Positions 41,851-53,925 of a stretch of DNA of 64,000 bases are shown here, in pieces. A program made the position numbers and the translations under genes. The stretch covers positions 82,212,001 to 82,276,000 of the forward strand of contig OZ231127.1 of the NCBI GenBank assembly GCA_965153355.1. The letters run 5' to 3'. This DNA is from Flaccisagitta enflata. Taxonomy: Eukaryota; Chaetognatha; Sagittoidea; Aphragmophora. The notes beneath the pieces were generated by a model. That model saw nothing but the letters and a program-made list of their open reading frames with translations. It did no database searches and was not told where the DNA came from. Every line of letters starts with the position of its first letter. Position 1 is the stretch's first letter.

Positions 41851-42032
41851 TCGTTATTTCATTCATTAATAAATTTAATCATATATTTTTTATTAAACTT
41901 AATGACATATTCTAAAAATGTTATGGGTGTAGTGGCTGAAGGACTGATGGATGGATGGAGGAACGGACCAACCGACCAACACACCAAAGTATAGAGTCTT
42001 ATGCTCGTGACCAAGAAAATGGTTAAGAAAAA

Positions 42033-42294
42033 ACAAGGTCATTAGACCTAAGTCGCGTGCGTCGGCATTTTCAGAAAATGTCAGGCAGACAGACAGACAA
42101 ACAATTTTTTTTCAAAAAGACATTGGAAACGGCCATTTAATCCATAAAAATTCTTTTCTATCATTCAACGACATAAGATACGCTTTAAAAAGCCTTTAGA
42201 ACAGTTTTGTTATGGATCGACCAACTGACCGACCAACCGACGGACCGACCGACGGACCGAAAAGTGGCTTATAGAGTCGCATAGCACGCGACTA
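42033..42294 (+). mobile_element. Hairpin-ended repeat with AGGTC 5' stem
   Basis: ACA, then AGGTC-loop-GACCT 5' hairpin, AAGTCGCGTGCG, later GACCGACCAACCGACGG words, GGCTTATAGAG, and 3' hairpin AGTCGCATAGCACGCGACT. A further decayed copy lies at 41935-42000. Confidence 0.75.
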
Positions 42295-42574
42295 AAAACT
42301 TAGGATTTTGCGAAGTTCCAATAATTCGATGACTGTGGCAACTCGCAATTCTGTCTCTTTCGGTCCCCGATATTCCCGATATAAGCTCCTCAGTTTGTCT
42401 CTGTCAATCGGTCTATCAGTACAAATGTATTTTCCTATCTTTTCCCCGTCCATCTATTGGTCACGGTCCGTCTAACTTTCTGTCAAGTCTGTCTGTCTCT
42501 CTGTATGTAGGTCAAGAAGTGAAAACAAAATGGAAAAACAAGCAAGTGATTGTTTTATTCATCATTTATTTCTT

Positions 42575-42760
42575 TATTCATTCATTAATCTATTCATTCT
42601 TCTATTCATTCAATCAATCAATCATTAACTCACGTATTCATTCCTTCATTCACTCATTGATTATTTCATTCATTTATTCATTCATTCATTCATTCATTCA
42701 TTCATTCATTCATTCATTCATTCATTCATTCATTCATTCATTCATTCATTCATCATTCAT
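42575..42760. repeat. (ATTC)n microsatellite
   Basis: It ends 14 bp before the acceptor of exon 3, so the splice site is built against the repeat. Confidence 0.95.
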
Positions 42761-42774
42761 TTCATCTATCGCAG

Positions 42775-42909
42775 TCAAAGAAAGCGAAAAAGAAGGGAGA
42801 AGCGAGCGAGGCTGAGTGGAATTGTTACGATGGATTCTACAAATTCATTCAAGAAGCTGGAAGCATCGCTAATCAACATCAGACCACAGCCGAAAAGTTC
42901 GAGAACGAG
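42775..42909 (+). CDS. CIP4/TOCA-like gene, exon 3 (F-BAR)
   Basis: Acceptor CATCTATCGCAG, 45 codons, donor GAG before GTGCAT, phase 0 to 0. It begins SKKAKKKGEASEAEWNCYDG and then FYKFIQEAGSIANQHQTTAE, KFENE. It corresponds to the F-BAR segment SFxxILQEVNDFAGQRELVAENL of CIP4. Confidence 0.93.
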
Positions 42910-42969
42910 GTGCATTAAGATAACAAGCATTTAACCTTGCTCCTGGAATTGAAGTTTTGAATTACTATT

Positions 42970-43275
42970 TTCTGTCCTCGCCATCACCATCACCAACGCC
43001 GTTATCATCGCCATCACAATAGCCATCATCAAAGAGATCACCATCACCTCCCTCACCAGCCATCACCATTGTCATCGCCATAACCCCAGCCTTCACCATC
43101 GCCATAGTCATGGCCATCGCCATCGCCATCGCCATCGCCATAACCCCAGCCATCACCATCATCATCGCCATCGCTATAACCCAAGCCATCGCCATCACTT
43201 TCGCCATGACCACAGCCATAACCAGCGCCATAGCCAATTAGCCATCTCCATCAACGTAACCATCGCCATCTCCAT
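42970..43275. repeat. GCCATC hexamer minisatellite
   Basis: About 300 bp of CCATCG/CCATCA/CCATAG words with drift. Confidence 0.9.
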
Positions 43276-43780
43276 AGCCATCCCCAAAACATTACCATTC
43301 TCATCATTTTCACGGTTGCCATCGTCGTCTGTGAATGGTTCTGATTTGCTCTTTTAAAAAAACGTTATTTAACAGGGTTTAGTTGTTCACTTACTACCAA
43401 AGGCTCCTCATTGTCATCATTGTCATTATCATCGTCATCGTCGTCACGGACATAATCGTCTTGATCAATGATCATTACGTCTGTCAAGGTGCTTAAAAAG
43501 TCAATATTCAATTTTGCTTGGCAAAGATGTTTTTCTTTTTTCAAATATGATTTTTAATGAGCTATTGCGTGATTTTCAAATCATTTCGGAACAATATTTA
43601 AGGTGACTTTGAAGTTTCCATCAATCTCTATGAGAATGACAGAATTTGCCAAATATAAATATAGACTCCAATGATGAGTCAATGCAAACTTTGACCTAAA
43701 GCTATAAAGATGATTCCAGGTTGATTTGAAAGTCGCACAATGGCACATTTGAAAATAATTTTGGAAAGGAAAAATATTTC
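43276..43780. other. Intron stretch without features
   Basis: Apart from a few GTCATCATCG words near 43410-43450, nothing is recognised here. Confidence 0.5.
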
Positions 43781-43990
43781 TAGTAGCGTGCACGCGACTC
43801 TACATCTACTTTGTCCATCTGTCTGTCCATCCGTCTGTTTGACCCTTCATCCATTGGTCAGTCAATTGGTCTATCTGTCGGTCCATCACACTTTTACTTT
43901 TTTTTATCAATTTTTTTTCTTTATGTCTTCTTTATGTCATTCCAAGTCATTATCTAAGTCTCATGCACAACTTATAGGTGTTGGCCTTGT
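43781..43990 (-). mobile_element. Hairpin-ended repeat, B type
   Basis: Minus strand: ACAAGGCCAACACCTATAAG, a TGACTTGGAATGACATAAAG segment, GACCGACAGATAGACC words, GTAGATGTAGAG and hairpin AGTCGCGTGCACGCTACT (one mismatch). Confidence 0.7.
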
Positions 43991-44204
43991 TTCTAGGCAA
44001 AGGACAGTTATGGCTTTTTCTGGGCACTCTGACAGACATAATGATCACTTTCATCATTTTGATTATCGTCATCACTCATAGTCATAAGCATCATCGCCTT
44101 CGTCGCCATATTTCTCGCCATCATTATGTAGTTGCAATCATTGACGTCCTCTTCTACTCTTTCTGCCTCTTTTTCTTTTTCTTTTTCTTCTTCTTCCTCT
44201 TTTT

Positions 44205-44674
44205 GAGAGCAGGGCAGCGGTTCCAAAGGGCCAGTGTCGTCTAGAACACTGAGAGGAATTTCCAGACGTCCATCCTTCCGTCTGTCCATCTGTCTGTCCT
44301 TCCGTCCCCCCGCCCCTGTTGGCCATCAAGACCTCAAATTTGCCCTCCCAGCTCTGAATTTAGTCTTCGAGGCCTCAAATCAGCCTTCCAGGCTTATAAT
44401 CAGCCCCCTCCGCCTCGAAACTGCCCTCCAGACCTCAAATCTGCCCTCCAGACATTCAGTTAGCCTCTTAAGCATCAAACTAGCCCTCTGTGGCTCAAAT
44501 TTGCTCTCAAAACCTCAAAACTGCTCTCCAAGCTTTAATTCTGCCCTCCAGCCTTCAAATATGCCTTCAGTGGCCTAATTAGTCATCTAAGGCCTGTGTC
44601 TTCCCTGGGGACGTCTGGAAATTCCCCCTGTGTTCTGCAGGACATCGGCACCCCAGGCACTTGCACCTGCTCTC
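44205..44674. mobile_element. TIR element with about 21-bp internal repeats
   Basis: The left end GAGAGCAGG pairs with CCTGCTCTC at 44666-44674. Inner parts also pair (GGAATTTCCAGACGTCC left, GGACGTCTGGAAATTCC right). The middle (44330-44580) is about a dozen degenerate units of CCCTCCAGACCTCAAATCTG. It is non-autonomous. The partial relative is at 4265-4500. Confidence 0.75.
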
Positions 44675-45063
44675 ACTCCTAGAGTTTGGAGTTTCAAACA
44701 AAATCATCTAGTGGCATATAACGGAAGTATAATTGAGATTATATGCATAGTAGGTTGCGTATAAGTGGAGTTTTTAGCCTAAAAAACGCTTTTTAACGTT
44801 TTTTTTAGTAGTATTACAATTATCACTATTTTTTAAGATGAAATAAGTTTCCCAGTGCCTGTGATGCATCGTTGACTCTTTAGGAGAATACTTAAGCAAA
44901 GCATGGTGGTGTTTTTTCATTAAAATGTTCTCATTTGCTTTTTGTCCATATTATAAAAGAAAATAGAAGTTTTGTTATTATTTTCTTGTTATGGATTAGG
45001 ATTATTGAGAGCATGGCCATCGTCATACTATCTCCGTTTTGTTACAGGGAGAGAGAGAAGAAA
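44675..45063. other. Intron stretch without features
   Basis: AT-rich, with no motif. Confidence 0.5.
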
Positions 45064-45221
45064 ACAAGGCCGGATATACGGCCAATACCAGTCGCGGACG
45101 GGTGGGCAGGGGCGGAAATGCGCGGTTTCGCACTTTCTCAACTCAATGACCTCTACGGACGGACCAACCGACGGACCGACGGACGGACAAAGTCTCTTAT
45201 AGAGTCGCTAGTCCGCGACTA
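45064..45221 (+). mobile_element. Hairpin-ended repeat, A type
   Basis: 5' ACAAGGCCGGATATACGGCC, AGTCGCGGACGGGTGGGCAG, GGGCGGAAATGCGCG, GACGGACC tract, TCTCTTATAGAG, 3' hairpin AGTCGCTAGTCCGCGACT followed by AAAA. Confidence 0.85.
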
Positions 45222-46521
45222 AAAGCTCGCGCAAATTGTGGCAGAGAGAGAGACACACACACACACAGACAGTCAGACAGACAGACAGATAGACCCAGAC
45301 CAAGATCAACTTTAAAGACAGGAACAAAAAGGACGAATTCATGAAAAAAATGATTAGTCGTTTAGTTGCCTGCTCACTGAGTCTCATCTATAGGTCTATG
45401 ATCCTTTCTTGTTAATAGAAGAAAGGATCGGTGGGCATATGTATAACCAGATAGTCGATCTAACCAAAACATATGGTCCACAAAAGTCAGGAAATGGCGT
45501 GTGCAGGTGCAAAGTCAGAGTTTGAACAGATATGGAACAAGAGGAACCTTGATCTTTCGAACTCATTTCTGTATTTCTTGTAGGATAATCGATCTTGATA
45601 TAAGCATGAATCTGATGTCTATCTTATTTCATTTTGTTAAAAATGATCAAACTTGTGAAATATGAATAACAATGAAATATAATAGTGATAAATTACATAA
45701 AATTTGATTATGAAATATAAGTGAATAGGAAGTTAACAAATTTATATTAAAAATTTTAAATGATCTGAAATCACACTATGGGTCCTAAGTTTTTATATAA
45801 AACTATTTATAAGTAAGAAAAATATAAAAAACAATAGGGGAAACTCATTTTTATGCCAAATGCGTTTTGCGTCTCATCTACCACTTCAGTAAGTGGCGTA
45901 TAAAACATAGGTAAGCTCTCTCATCACTTATCATGAGATCACTCTGGCAGGGCATCGAGTGTGATATTTGCGCGATCGTGGATATTTGGTACCTAACAAA
46001 TTCATCAGATTATTGTCGCTTATTTTTGGGGTCAATTGAATTTCATTCGTTAGTTCAGAGCGTGACTGGTGGCTCGTGTTGATGACAGTAATGATCGAGA
46101 TGATGCCATCGAGATACATTCATGATAGACGCAAATTAAAAGCAGGTCGATGCCGCCCGAGATATATTTAAGTGATAGCGCAGCTGAACTAAGACAGAGT
46201 GAGAATTACTGTTGAATGCTGAGTTTGATAAAAAGACATAAAAAAAATGGCAATGCAAATGTAAACTAAGACAGGGTCAGTGCCATTGAGGTACATTTGT
46301 GATAGACGCAATGCCAATGCGAAAAACCCTTCAGTAATTTCCCGAGCTGCTGCGCCATGAAATTATGGGTGGCTTCCAAAGATCAGGTTTCGGTTGCACA
46401 AAACCATGAGTTAAACGCCTTATTTCCACCCCGACCACCCTAAACACCCCTGCCAACTTATACGTTGGTGGCTTGAACCACTAAGGAACTGTAAAATAGT
46501 TTTGAAAACGAATTACTGATA
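45222..46521. other. Intron stretch with one direct repeat
   Basis: A segment around TCGAGATACATTCATGATAG (46107) returns at 46281 as TTGAGGTACATTTGTGATAG, about 170 bp later. No exon. Confidence 0.5.
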
Positions 46522-46728
46522 ACAAGTGACGCGGGATCACAATATCGTTGCGGACCGGTGGGCAGGGGCATCCCCCAGCCTCACCTCACCACACACTCAC
46601 ACATACACATGATAACAACTGCAGCATCATAAATGCGCGTTTTTCGCATTTTCAACTCGACCATGACGGAGGGATAAGACGGACCAACTGACGGACAAAG
46701 CCTCTTAAAGAGTTGGGTGTCCGCAACT
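46522..46728 (+). mobile_element. Hairpin-ended repeat, D type
   Basis: ACAA, GTGAC-GCGG-GATCAC 5' hairpin, CGTTGCGGACCGGTGGGCAG, CATAAATGCGCG, GACGGACAAAGCCTCTTA, 3' hairpin AGTTGGGTGTCCGCAACT followed by AAAAA. Confidence 0.8.
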
Positions 46729-48343
46729 AAAAATCGTTTCAAGGAATTTTAAAGGACTGCCTTTCGTCACAAGCGAACTTTTGCTTGTTAAAACGTGATT
46801 CGTTACCAATAAACATTTTAGGGTTAATTCCGCGCATCGGGGTCCGCCCAAGAAACCCTGACTCTCCACCATTGTAGAAGTGTCATCACTCCTGCTGCTG
46901 CATTAAGTAAGGTCACAAAGGTTGCGCGACATACCTAACTACCTGGTGCGCCATACCAGACCAATTACTGCTCCGGCAACTGCCCTAAAGGGGTCCAAAA
47001 CAGGAGTAGAAGGATATTTTTTGGTCTGTCGGTATCCTGTAAGCAAAAGCAAGTTTAACTAATCAAAAAATGTCAAGCAGGGATCATCCCATGAATTGTA
47101 AGCCATCTCTATCCATCCATTATTATAACCAAAAATTTGAACTCAATAATAACTGTGAAGGTGAAAAAAAAGGACTTTAGGTATAATACTCTTCATACAT
47201 TTTTCTGTCATTTTTTTCTCAAAATGACATAAGCCGATAGTTATTTTTGTAAGCCTATGATTGTTCAAACAGTAAGAATATTTTCTTTTGTCATTGCATT
47301 AACAACTAGTTGAGTGACATTTCCTCCAAATTTCAAGGATTTTTTCCATATCATTTTGGAGAAATCAACATTTTCCTAGAGAATTCTAATTCAAAGGTGC
47401 TCCTTGTTGGTGGTGTCACACTTGTGTCACACTTTGATTCATACTCTGTCAAGGCATAGTAGCATGATTAACGGAAAATTCATCTACATGATAAGAAAGA
47501 TGGTGAAATTCTGTACCTGCACCAAAAATTTCAAGTCTTAACTCTTATTCGTTTGGTCACAATGAAAATTCAAAGTTGATCAGTACTGAGATAGGGAGTG
47601 AATTGTAACGCTCGCCGACAAAGCCTCGTAGTTAATTCTTTGTTTCCACACAGCGCTTCTCACACAAAGGCACGATGCTTTAAAGCCTCAATTTAGTAAA
47701 ATTTCTTAAAATTCAAGTAAGTATCCAAAAACTATTTGACCTAGCCCAACAAAACTTTTTGCAGCGAATTTGTTACCTAGATCTGAAGGGTTCTTACTGT
47801 TTTTCTGGTGTGTCTAAAATTCTTAAAGTCCAGACAAATAACCAGCCCTGCCAAGAAAAAAGTAAAAACCAGCATAACACTGAAATAATTGTAATATCTG
47901 GTTGAAATTTTTGCATGAAGCTTCTGGGTAAAGATGCCTCGTCACTGGCAAGTGAATATCCGACTAAAAAAGAATTTTGCTATCAGCTGACACACCCAGC
48001 CAGAAATGGTACTTATAGAGATTTTTTGAAAAACTCAAATTTTTAAAAAAGATTTAAACATGATCATGCATGATTTGTGAACATATTTAAGTCCAGGGTG
48101 ACTGTCATATCGGTGCTATTTCGGCTGTATTTTAGCTAAATTTATTATTAGTACGTTTGCAAAAAAAAGTATGAGTAGAGCTAATTTATGAAAATATAAA
48201 ATATAATAGCAAATTCAAGTATCAATTCATACATGATATAAGGTCAGCTACATAATGATATATGTTTTTATTCAATTTTCAACATTTCAAAATTGATGGA
48301 TTTCACTCCGTCCACGGACCCTTTTCCATGACATTAACCTTAG
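46729..48343. other. Long intron stretch without features
   Basis: AT-rich sequence. I checked for the F-BAR segment between exons 3 and 4 and found none; alignment suggests none is needed. Confidence 0.5.
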
Positions 48344-48471
48344 ATTGTCGGTAAGCTGGGTTCAAGGAAGAAGGAGAGCGAAGCCAAACTGAAATCGATT
48401 GGAAACGACTACACAAACACCAAAACCGAACTCGACAAGAAACTAAGAGATTTGAGAGATCAAAGATCCAG
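48344..48471 (+). CDS. CIP4/TOCA-like gene, exon 4 (F-BAR)
   Basis: The acceptor is TTAACCTTAG. It reads IVGKLGSRKKESEAKLKSIG, NDYTNTKTELDKKLRDLRDQ, RS and AG before GTATAG (phase 2). This is the central F-BAR helix with the KxERKxxxxxGxxxxxxLxxxxxxLxxxK pattern. The join to exon 3 is about five residues shorter than in Nostrin/CIP4, so no exon appears to be missing. Confidence 0.92.
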
Positions 48472-48724
48472 GTATAGCATCATCGCTGTATGATTTGTTT
48501 TCTTCTGAATGGGATGATTCTTGATCCCCCCCCCCCCGAAAAAAAACTAACAGAAAAGCAGAACAAAAAACAAAAAACAAAAACAAATAAAATTTTCCTT
48601 TCAGCTTGAAATAACAGTGACAGTTTGAGGAACAGTTTGTTCATGAGTTTATACATTTTACTTTCATTTCATTTGATTTTACTTTCATTTCACTTGATTT
48701 TACTTTCATTTCATTTAATTTTAG

Positions 48725-48851
48725 GCATGAACACGCAAAAATCGAGTTGAAAAATTCTAAGAGAAATTACGACAAAAGTGAAAAGGATTTGAGTCTGCCA
48801 AGAAACGAAGTCGCCCGACAAAAGAACATTATGGAGGAGAAGCAAAAGATG
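48725..48851 (+). CDS. CIP4/TOCA-like gene, exon 5 (F-BAR)
   Basis: Acceptor TTTAATTTTAG. G completes Arg, then HEHAKIELKNSKRNYDKSEK, DLSLPRNEVARQKNIMEEKQ, KM before GTTAGT (phase 0). Charged helix of the F-BAR dimer, matching the FERDxxEAEKAxxxxE stretch. Confidence 0.92.
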
Positions 48852-48953
48852 GTTAGTTCATTAAAATTATTTCTATTTACGAGTATCGCGTTGTAGCTAT
48901 CATTATGATGTGTATGCAAACTATGCATCCCATGAGTAATCCGTATGCATTTA

Positions 48954-49156
48954 ACAAGGCCGACATCTATAATATGTCGCGTGCGAGACATTCTTTAGAA
49001 TGACTTAAAATGACCTTGTATACCCTTAAATGACCTAAAATGACTTTGGAAAATGAAATTGATAAGAAAAGTAAAAGTGTGACTGACAGACGGACTGATG
49101 GATGGACGGACAAACGGACGGACAAAGCGGGGTGTAGAGTCGCGTGCACGCGACTA
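48954..49156 (+). mobile_element. Hairpin-ended repeat, B type, ordinary length
   Basis: 5' ACAAGGCCGACATCTATAAT, TGTCGCGTGCGAGACATTC, AATGACTTAAAATGACC words, GACGGACTGATGGATGGACG, GGGTGTAGAG, 3' hairpin AGTCGCGTGCACGCGACT followed by AAAAA. This is the reference for the unexpanded B form. Confidence 0.85.
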
Positions 49157-49840
49157 AAAATCATGGTGGGGATTCAGGCAACTGAACAAGGCACTGTGCT
49201 TTCAAAAAGGATCTGACTGAAAAATCACATAACAGTAGGTTTCTCTGCATGTTTGTGTAGTGTTGGGGTGTGATAACATGTAACTAGCCAAAACAAAATC
49301 ATTCACCGAGCTATTTTTAAGAAATCTTCAAAATGGGAAAAAATTATTATTTTCAATGAAAATTCTATTAAAGTTACATGAAACTTATTTTTTAATCCAT
49401 ATTGTTAATAGTACTAAATTCCTTTCTGTTTAGGTCGCTCTACATACTTTGCAATTAAAGTATACATTTTTGAGTCCTTTCATTCTACTAAAAAAGTCTG
49501 AGTGACTCAAAAATAAATATCAGTATGACCTATAAAATGAAATTTTATAGATTAACAATATCAAAAATTAAAAAATAGGATAATATAACTAAAGTACAAA
49601 AATCTTTTTTAAAATGAAATCTCATTACATATCCATTTTGAGGATCACTCAAAAAGCGGCAAGTAGACAATTTGTACATATAATTTCATGTTATCACTTT
49701 AACACTACAAAATTCAGAAAAACCATATTTATATGTTTTCCTCAGATTCTTTTGAAAAAAGTGAAAGTATTATGTGATACACAATAGGTGACTAACATTG
49801 AGGTCACGTTGTTTGATTTTTGAGAGCAGTTGGACCCATG
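49157..49840. other. Intron stretch without features
   Basis: AT-rich, with nothing recognised. Confidence 0.5.
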
Positions 49841-50117
49841 CAGACCACCCCGTCACCCTGATGGGAAATGAGCCCCCTAAACGCTGTCCGCTCAAGCCGC
49901 TTACGAACCACCGTCCCACCTGATGGGAAATAGCCTAACAACACGCCTATCGCTCAAGCCACCTACACAGACCACCAAATCTACCCTGATGAAATAAAGC
50001 CCCTATTGCTTTATCACTCACAAGCCACTACAGACACTAAATCACCCTGATGGGAAATAAGCCCCTAACGACACTTTATCCCGCTCAAGCAACCTACACA
50101 GACCACCAAATCCCACC
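49841..50117 (+). repeat. 71-bp satellite array, left part
   Basis: About four units containing CACCCTGATGGGAAATAAGC, CCCTAACGACACTTTAT, CCCGCTCAAGCCACCTAC and ACAGACCACCAAATC. The array continues after the LINE at 53926. Confidence 0.9.
50105..50117 (+). other. LINE target-site duplication, left copy
   Basis: ACCAAATCCCACC here and again at 53926-53938, immediately after the CAA tail. The duplicated 13 bp are part of the satellite unit. Confidence 0.8.
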
Positions 50118-50286
50118 TGTTCCAAACGAGGGTGCCTCTCCGAGGTGGAATGGATCAACCCGCGTCTACGTCTTCTGACTGCGCCGCGGGGCAAAACGCC
50201 CTCTACTGTACGACGCCTCAAAAACGCCGTATGGGAAATTTCCGCATTTCGTATTTACGTCCAGTTTCTTCGTCTTTTTAGCCGGG

Positions 50287-51243
50287 ATGCTGGCCAGCGC
50301 CGGGGGTCCAGCATCTAATGGTTCAACATCCCCCCGGCACTCCTCCTCCCCCCTCCTTCGTCGGTTAATTCTCCTTCTTCTTCTCATCGCGGGAATTCAC
50401 CCTAACCCTGGCCCTGCGCGCAATCTTAACATTGTTCATTGGAATTGTAACTGTCTGAGAAACTCCTACGCGGAACTTACCAACTTTCTCCATGTGCATA
50501 AGGTTGGGATCTGCTGTTTACAGGAAACTAAGCTTAGGGATGACGACTCGCTTCCTCTTAATTTTCCTGGATTCAATTTGGTCAAGAAGAATCGCCCTCG
50601 TCGTGGCGGTGGCGGCATCGCTGTGTTAATTCACCTCTCTATTCCATTCATCAAAGTCAACACGTCTCCACTTCTCTCCAACGACAACTTCACCGAACTC
50701 CAAGCCGTTACAATTTATCCGGATACATCGCCTCTCACCATCATCAATGCCTATATCCCTCCTGCCTCGTCTCCTCTCAACCGCCAAATTGATTTCGACG
50801 CCATTTTAAACTTCACTAACAACGACTTCCTCCTCGTCGGCGATCTTAATGCCCACCATGGTCTGTGGTCATCGGGTGCTGCCGCCGACGCCCGTGGTGG
50901 TAGACTTGCTGTTTCGATTTCTAGTTCAATGGCCGCCTGTTTGAATGAGGACACGTATACACGTCGCTCGTCTAATGCTAACCAGCCAAATTCATCTCCG
51001 GACATTTCCATCATATCAGCTCATCTTGTTCCATCGACTAGTTGGTCTACCAAAGATGCTCTAAATTCAGATCATTTGCCAATTGTCATCTCACTTGGTG
51101 ACGATGACGTTGCCCCGCCTAGATCGCGAGCAACTTTCACCAATTTTCGTAGGGCTAATTGGAGGGGATTCCGAGAAGAGTTGGAGAATTTGGTCGATGC
51201 CCTTCCTCCTCCTAGGTCATGTATGGGCGGTTTCCACGGCTAG
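50287..51243 (+). pseudogene. LINE endonuclease segment with 2A-like leader
   Basis: From ATG 50287: a Ser/Pro-rich start, a hydrophobic LILLLLLIA run at residues 27-35, then GIHPNPGP at 36-43. The APE-type endonuclease follows with NIVHWNCN, LQETKL, GGGGIAVLI, NAYIPP, VGDLNAHHGLW, PDISIIS and LNSDHLPIVI, the usual Asn/Glu/Asp/His catalytic positions. The frame ends at 51243 after the frameshift. In frame 2 the sequence continues to the reverse transcriptase. Confidence 0.88.
50392..50415 (+). other. 2A-like ribosome-skipping motif
   Basis: GIHPNPGP directly after a hydrophobic leader and directly before the endonuclease. The NPGP core of 2A sequences is intact, while the D and E of the canonical D-x-E-x-NPGP are replaced. 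2A-like sequences at this place are known in APE-type LINEs of several invertebrates. Confidence 0.65.
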
Positions 51244-51652
51244 CAAGCACAACGTTCCTTCGGGCTTCCGTCCTGTTTGTATTCCAGCCTTTCCACCTGA
51301 AGCGGCCCGTCTTGCTGATGAACGTGATCGGGTGCGTAGTGCTGATCCTAGTGATCCTGAAGTTACTTGACTCAACACCGAGATCTCCAACCTTGTTGCC
51401 TCGGAGCGACGTAAGCGATATGGTGAATTTGTAAACAAGGCCAACCCTAGTAAAGATCCGAAGTCACACTTTGCATTTATTTGTAAGATTACTGGCAAAC
51501 GAGTTTCTATTACGGATAATCAGCCGATTACTTTTAAGGGCAGAGCTTGCTCTAACAAGAAGAAAATTGCTAACTACTTCTGTCGGCAATACACCTCTGT
51601 TGGAGATCATGACTCTCGTAATTTTAAGGACTAAAGGAAAATCATTAGAGAT

Positions 51653-53734
51653 TTGAAGATTTCTCATCCTTTAGACCATAACTTTAAGCCTTTTTCAACG
51701 GACGAGGTTGCCAAGGCCATCAAGCAATCCAGCAATTTGACGGCCCTCGGTCCAGACGGTATTACTCATCTCCATCTCAAGCAATTTGGTCCAAAGGCTC
51801 TCGCTTATCTTACGGAGTTATATAACCTCTCAGTCAGCAAGGCCGAGATTCCGGCCATATGGAAGGAAGCTACCATCATTCCTATCCTGAAGCCTGGTAA
51901 GCCAGTCGCGGAGAGCACGTCGTATAGACCAATTTCTCTCCTCTCGCCTTGTGTAAAGGTACTCAAGCGCCTTCTGCTTCCTTCTTGTAAGGCTGCCTTT
52001 GACCTGTCTTCCAATCAGCACGGCTTCCGACCCATGCGCTCTACGGCGACGGCGTTACTTCCAATGACTACAACTATAGCTCAAGGCTTTAATGATCAAA
52101 AACCTCCTCGTCGCACAGCCATTGTGGCTCTAGATATTTCCAAAGCCTTTGACTCTGTTCATCCAGAGCTTTTGCTGCAGAAGATTTCTGGCACCACGTT
52201 GCACCACAACATCGTGCGATGGCTTAACACGTACCTTCGCGGCCGTACTGCGAGGTGCCTCTACAACGGCGTGTATTCGAAACATCGTGTCATTCACACT
52301 GGGACTCCGCAGGGTGGGGTGTTGAGCCCCATCCTCTTTGTCTTCTTCATCGCCGACTGCCCAGATGTTGTTCCTGTCCAGCTTTCTTACGCCGACGATC
52401 AGTATTTATGTGTCTCTGACTCTGACGTGGATCAGCTTGGTCCTCAGCTTACCACGGCCCTGGCCAAGGTAGCTGATTGGGCAATGGATAACAAGTTGAT
52501 TCTTGCCCCGGCAAAATCGTCAGTGACTTTGTTCACCCCTGACACACACCAATCTAAATATCATCCACAGGTGATTCTTCAGGGCCAACCTATAGAACTA
52601 GATAAGAAGCCTCGCTTTTTGGGTGTGGTGTTCGATACGCATTTCACATTTGGCCCACAAATCGAGTCCTTACGAGTTAAAAGTTCTAAGCGTCTCGCAG
52701 TTTTGAAGGCTGTCGCGGGCGCTGAATGGGGCCAGGATCAAGATTTATTGTCTAACACCTTCAAGATGTTTGTACGTTCATCTTATTCCTACGCAACGGG
52801 CATCTGGGGCCCGGTGGTGAAGCCTGGCATTGTTGAACGTCTTCTACAGCCTATCCAGAATGCCGCCTTACGGCTTGTCTCGGGATGCCATCGCATGGCC
52901 TCTAGCGACCACGTCCATCACGAGACGAAAGTCTTACCGGTTCTTCAGCATACTGAGATGCTCAGCGTTCAATTCTTGGCCAGTTGTCTGCGGCCGGATC
53001 ATCCATCCTTTTCTACGGTCACAGCCTCTCCCGGTCCTAGGAGAATGAAATCCACGTTGTTCAGTAAACACGTTGACGCAATTCAGCCTCATCTCGTCAA
53101 TGGCAGTCTGCCTCCAGCTCTCTACCAGTCCGTCAAAAACCGTATCCATACTGAGAACGTTAGCAACGCCATTAATAATCGCGCAGCAAATCGTGTATTA
53201 AATGCCCAGCCTCCAGAAATTTCACCTTCTATTCGACGACTGCCGAGGCAAACGCAAAGGACTCTGTCACAGCTTCGTTCCGGCTTCTCTACGAAACTCG
53301 CCTCATACTGTTTTCGCTTTGGCCAATCTCCCACCGACTCCTGCCCTGATTGCAACTCGTCTCCTCAGACTACTGCCCACCTTTTCGAGTGGTCTGTATT
53401 TCCGACGACGCTTATGCCTCTGGACTTGTGGCGTAACCCGATTTCCACTACAAACTTCCTCAAGACAACGCCAAGCTTCTCTGACCTTGAATCCGAGATT
53501 CCTCCTTCTCCTGCTCCTTCTCCTCCTCCTGCTCCTCCTCCTCCTCCTGCTCCGCCTCCCCCTCCTCCTGCTCCTCCCCCTCCCCCTGCCCCGCCTTCCT
53601 CCCCTCCCCTCCCCCGCCCTCCTCCTGAGCCTCCTCCTCTTGCTTCACTCTTGATTTCTATCTCTTCCTCTGACTCCTCCTCTTACTTCTCCTTCTCTTC
53701 CTCTTTTTCCGACTCCCCTCTCTTATCCTCTTAA
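51653..53734 (+). pseudogene. LINE reverse transcriptase segment
   Basis: 693 codons open from 51653. Motifs by residue: LGPDGITHLHL (33-43), YRPISLL (91-97), NQHGFRPMRS (121-130), ALDISKAFDSV (159-169), GTPQGGVLSPILF (217-229), SYADDQ catalytic box (245-250), RFLGVVFD. A CPDC...H-L-F knuckle typical of LINE C-termini lies near residue 565. The last 80 residues are a Pro run and a Ser/Phe run from CCT/TCC repeats. The frame is open upstream too, but is separated by the TAA near 51632. Confidence 0.9.
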
Positions 53735-53925
53735 CATCTTGCGAAGAACTTTTGAATCAGCATGCTGAGATCCTTAAGCTTGATAACTCCGGTGCTTCGA
53801 TTCCTATGGGCTCGTCAACCGGTACGCCGTGATCCGGATTAATCAATGCTTCTGGTGCGACGTCGTTCTCCGCCTTTCTTCTGCCCCTGGATATACTTAC
53901 TTTTGTGGCAACAACAACAACAACA

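Larger units (their letters stand above)
50118..53925 (+). mobile_element. 3.8-kb APE-type non-LTR retrotransposon (LINE), full length but disabled
   Basis: Flanked by a 13-bp target-site duplication and ending in a short (CAA)n tail. It contains a leader of about 170 bp, an endonuclease/exonuclease-phosphatase domain, a reverse transcriptase domain, a C-terminal CxxC...H knuckle region and a polyproline/Ser-rich end; no RNase H is seen. The overall type resembles the Jockey/I group by motif order. The reading frame is broken by one frameshift near 51200-51235 and stops at 51368 (TGA) and about 51632 (TAA), yet most motifs are intact, so the insertion is fairly recent. It lies in the F-BAR gene intron, same strand. 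Confidence 0.9.
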
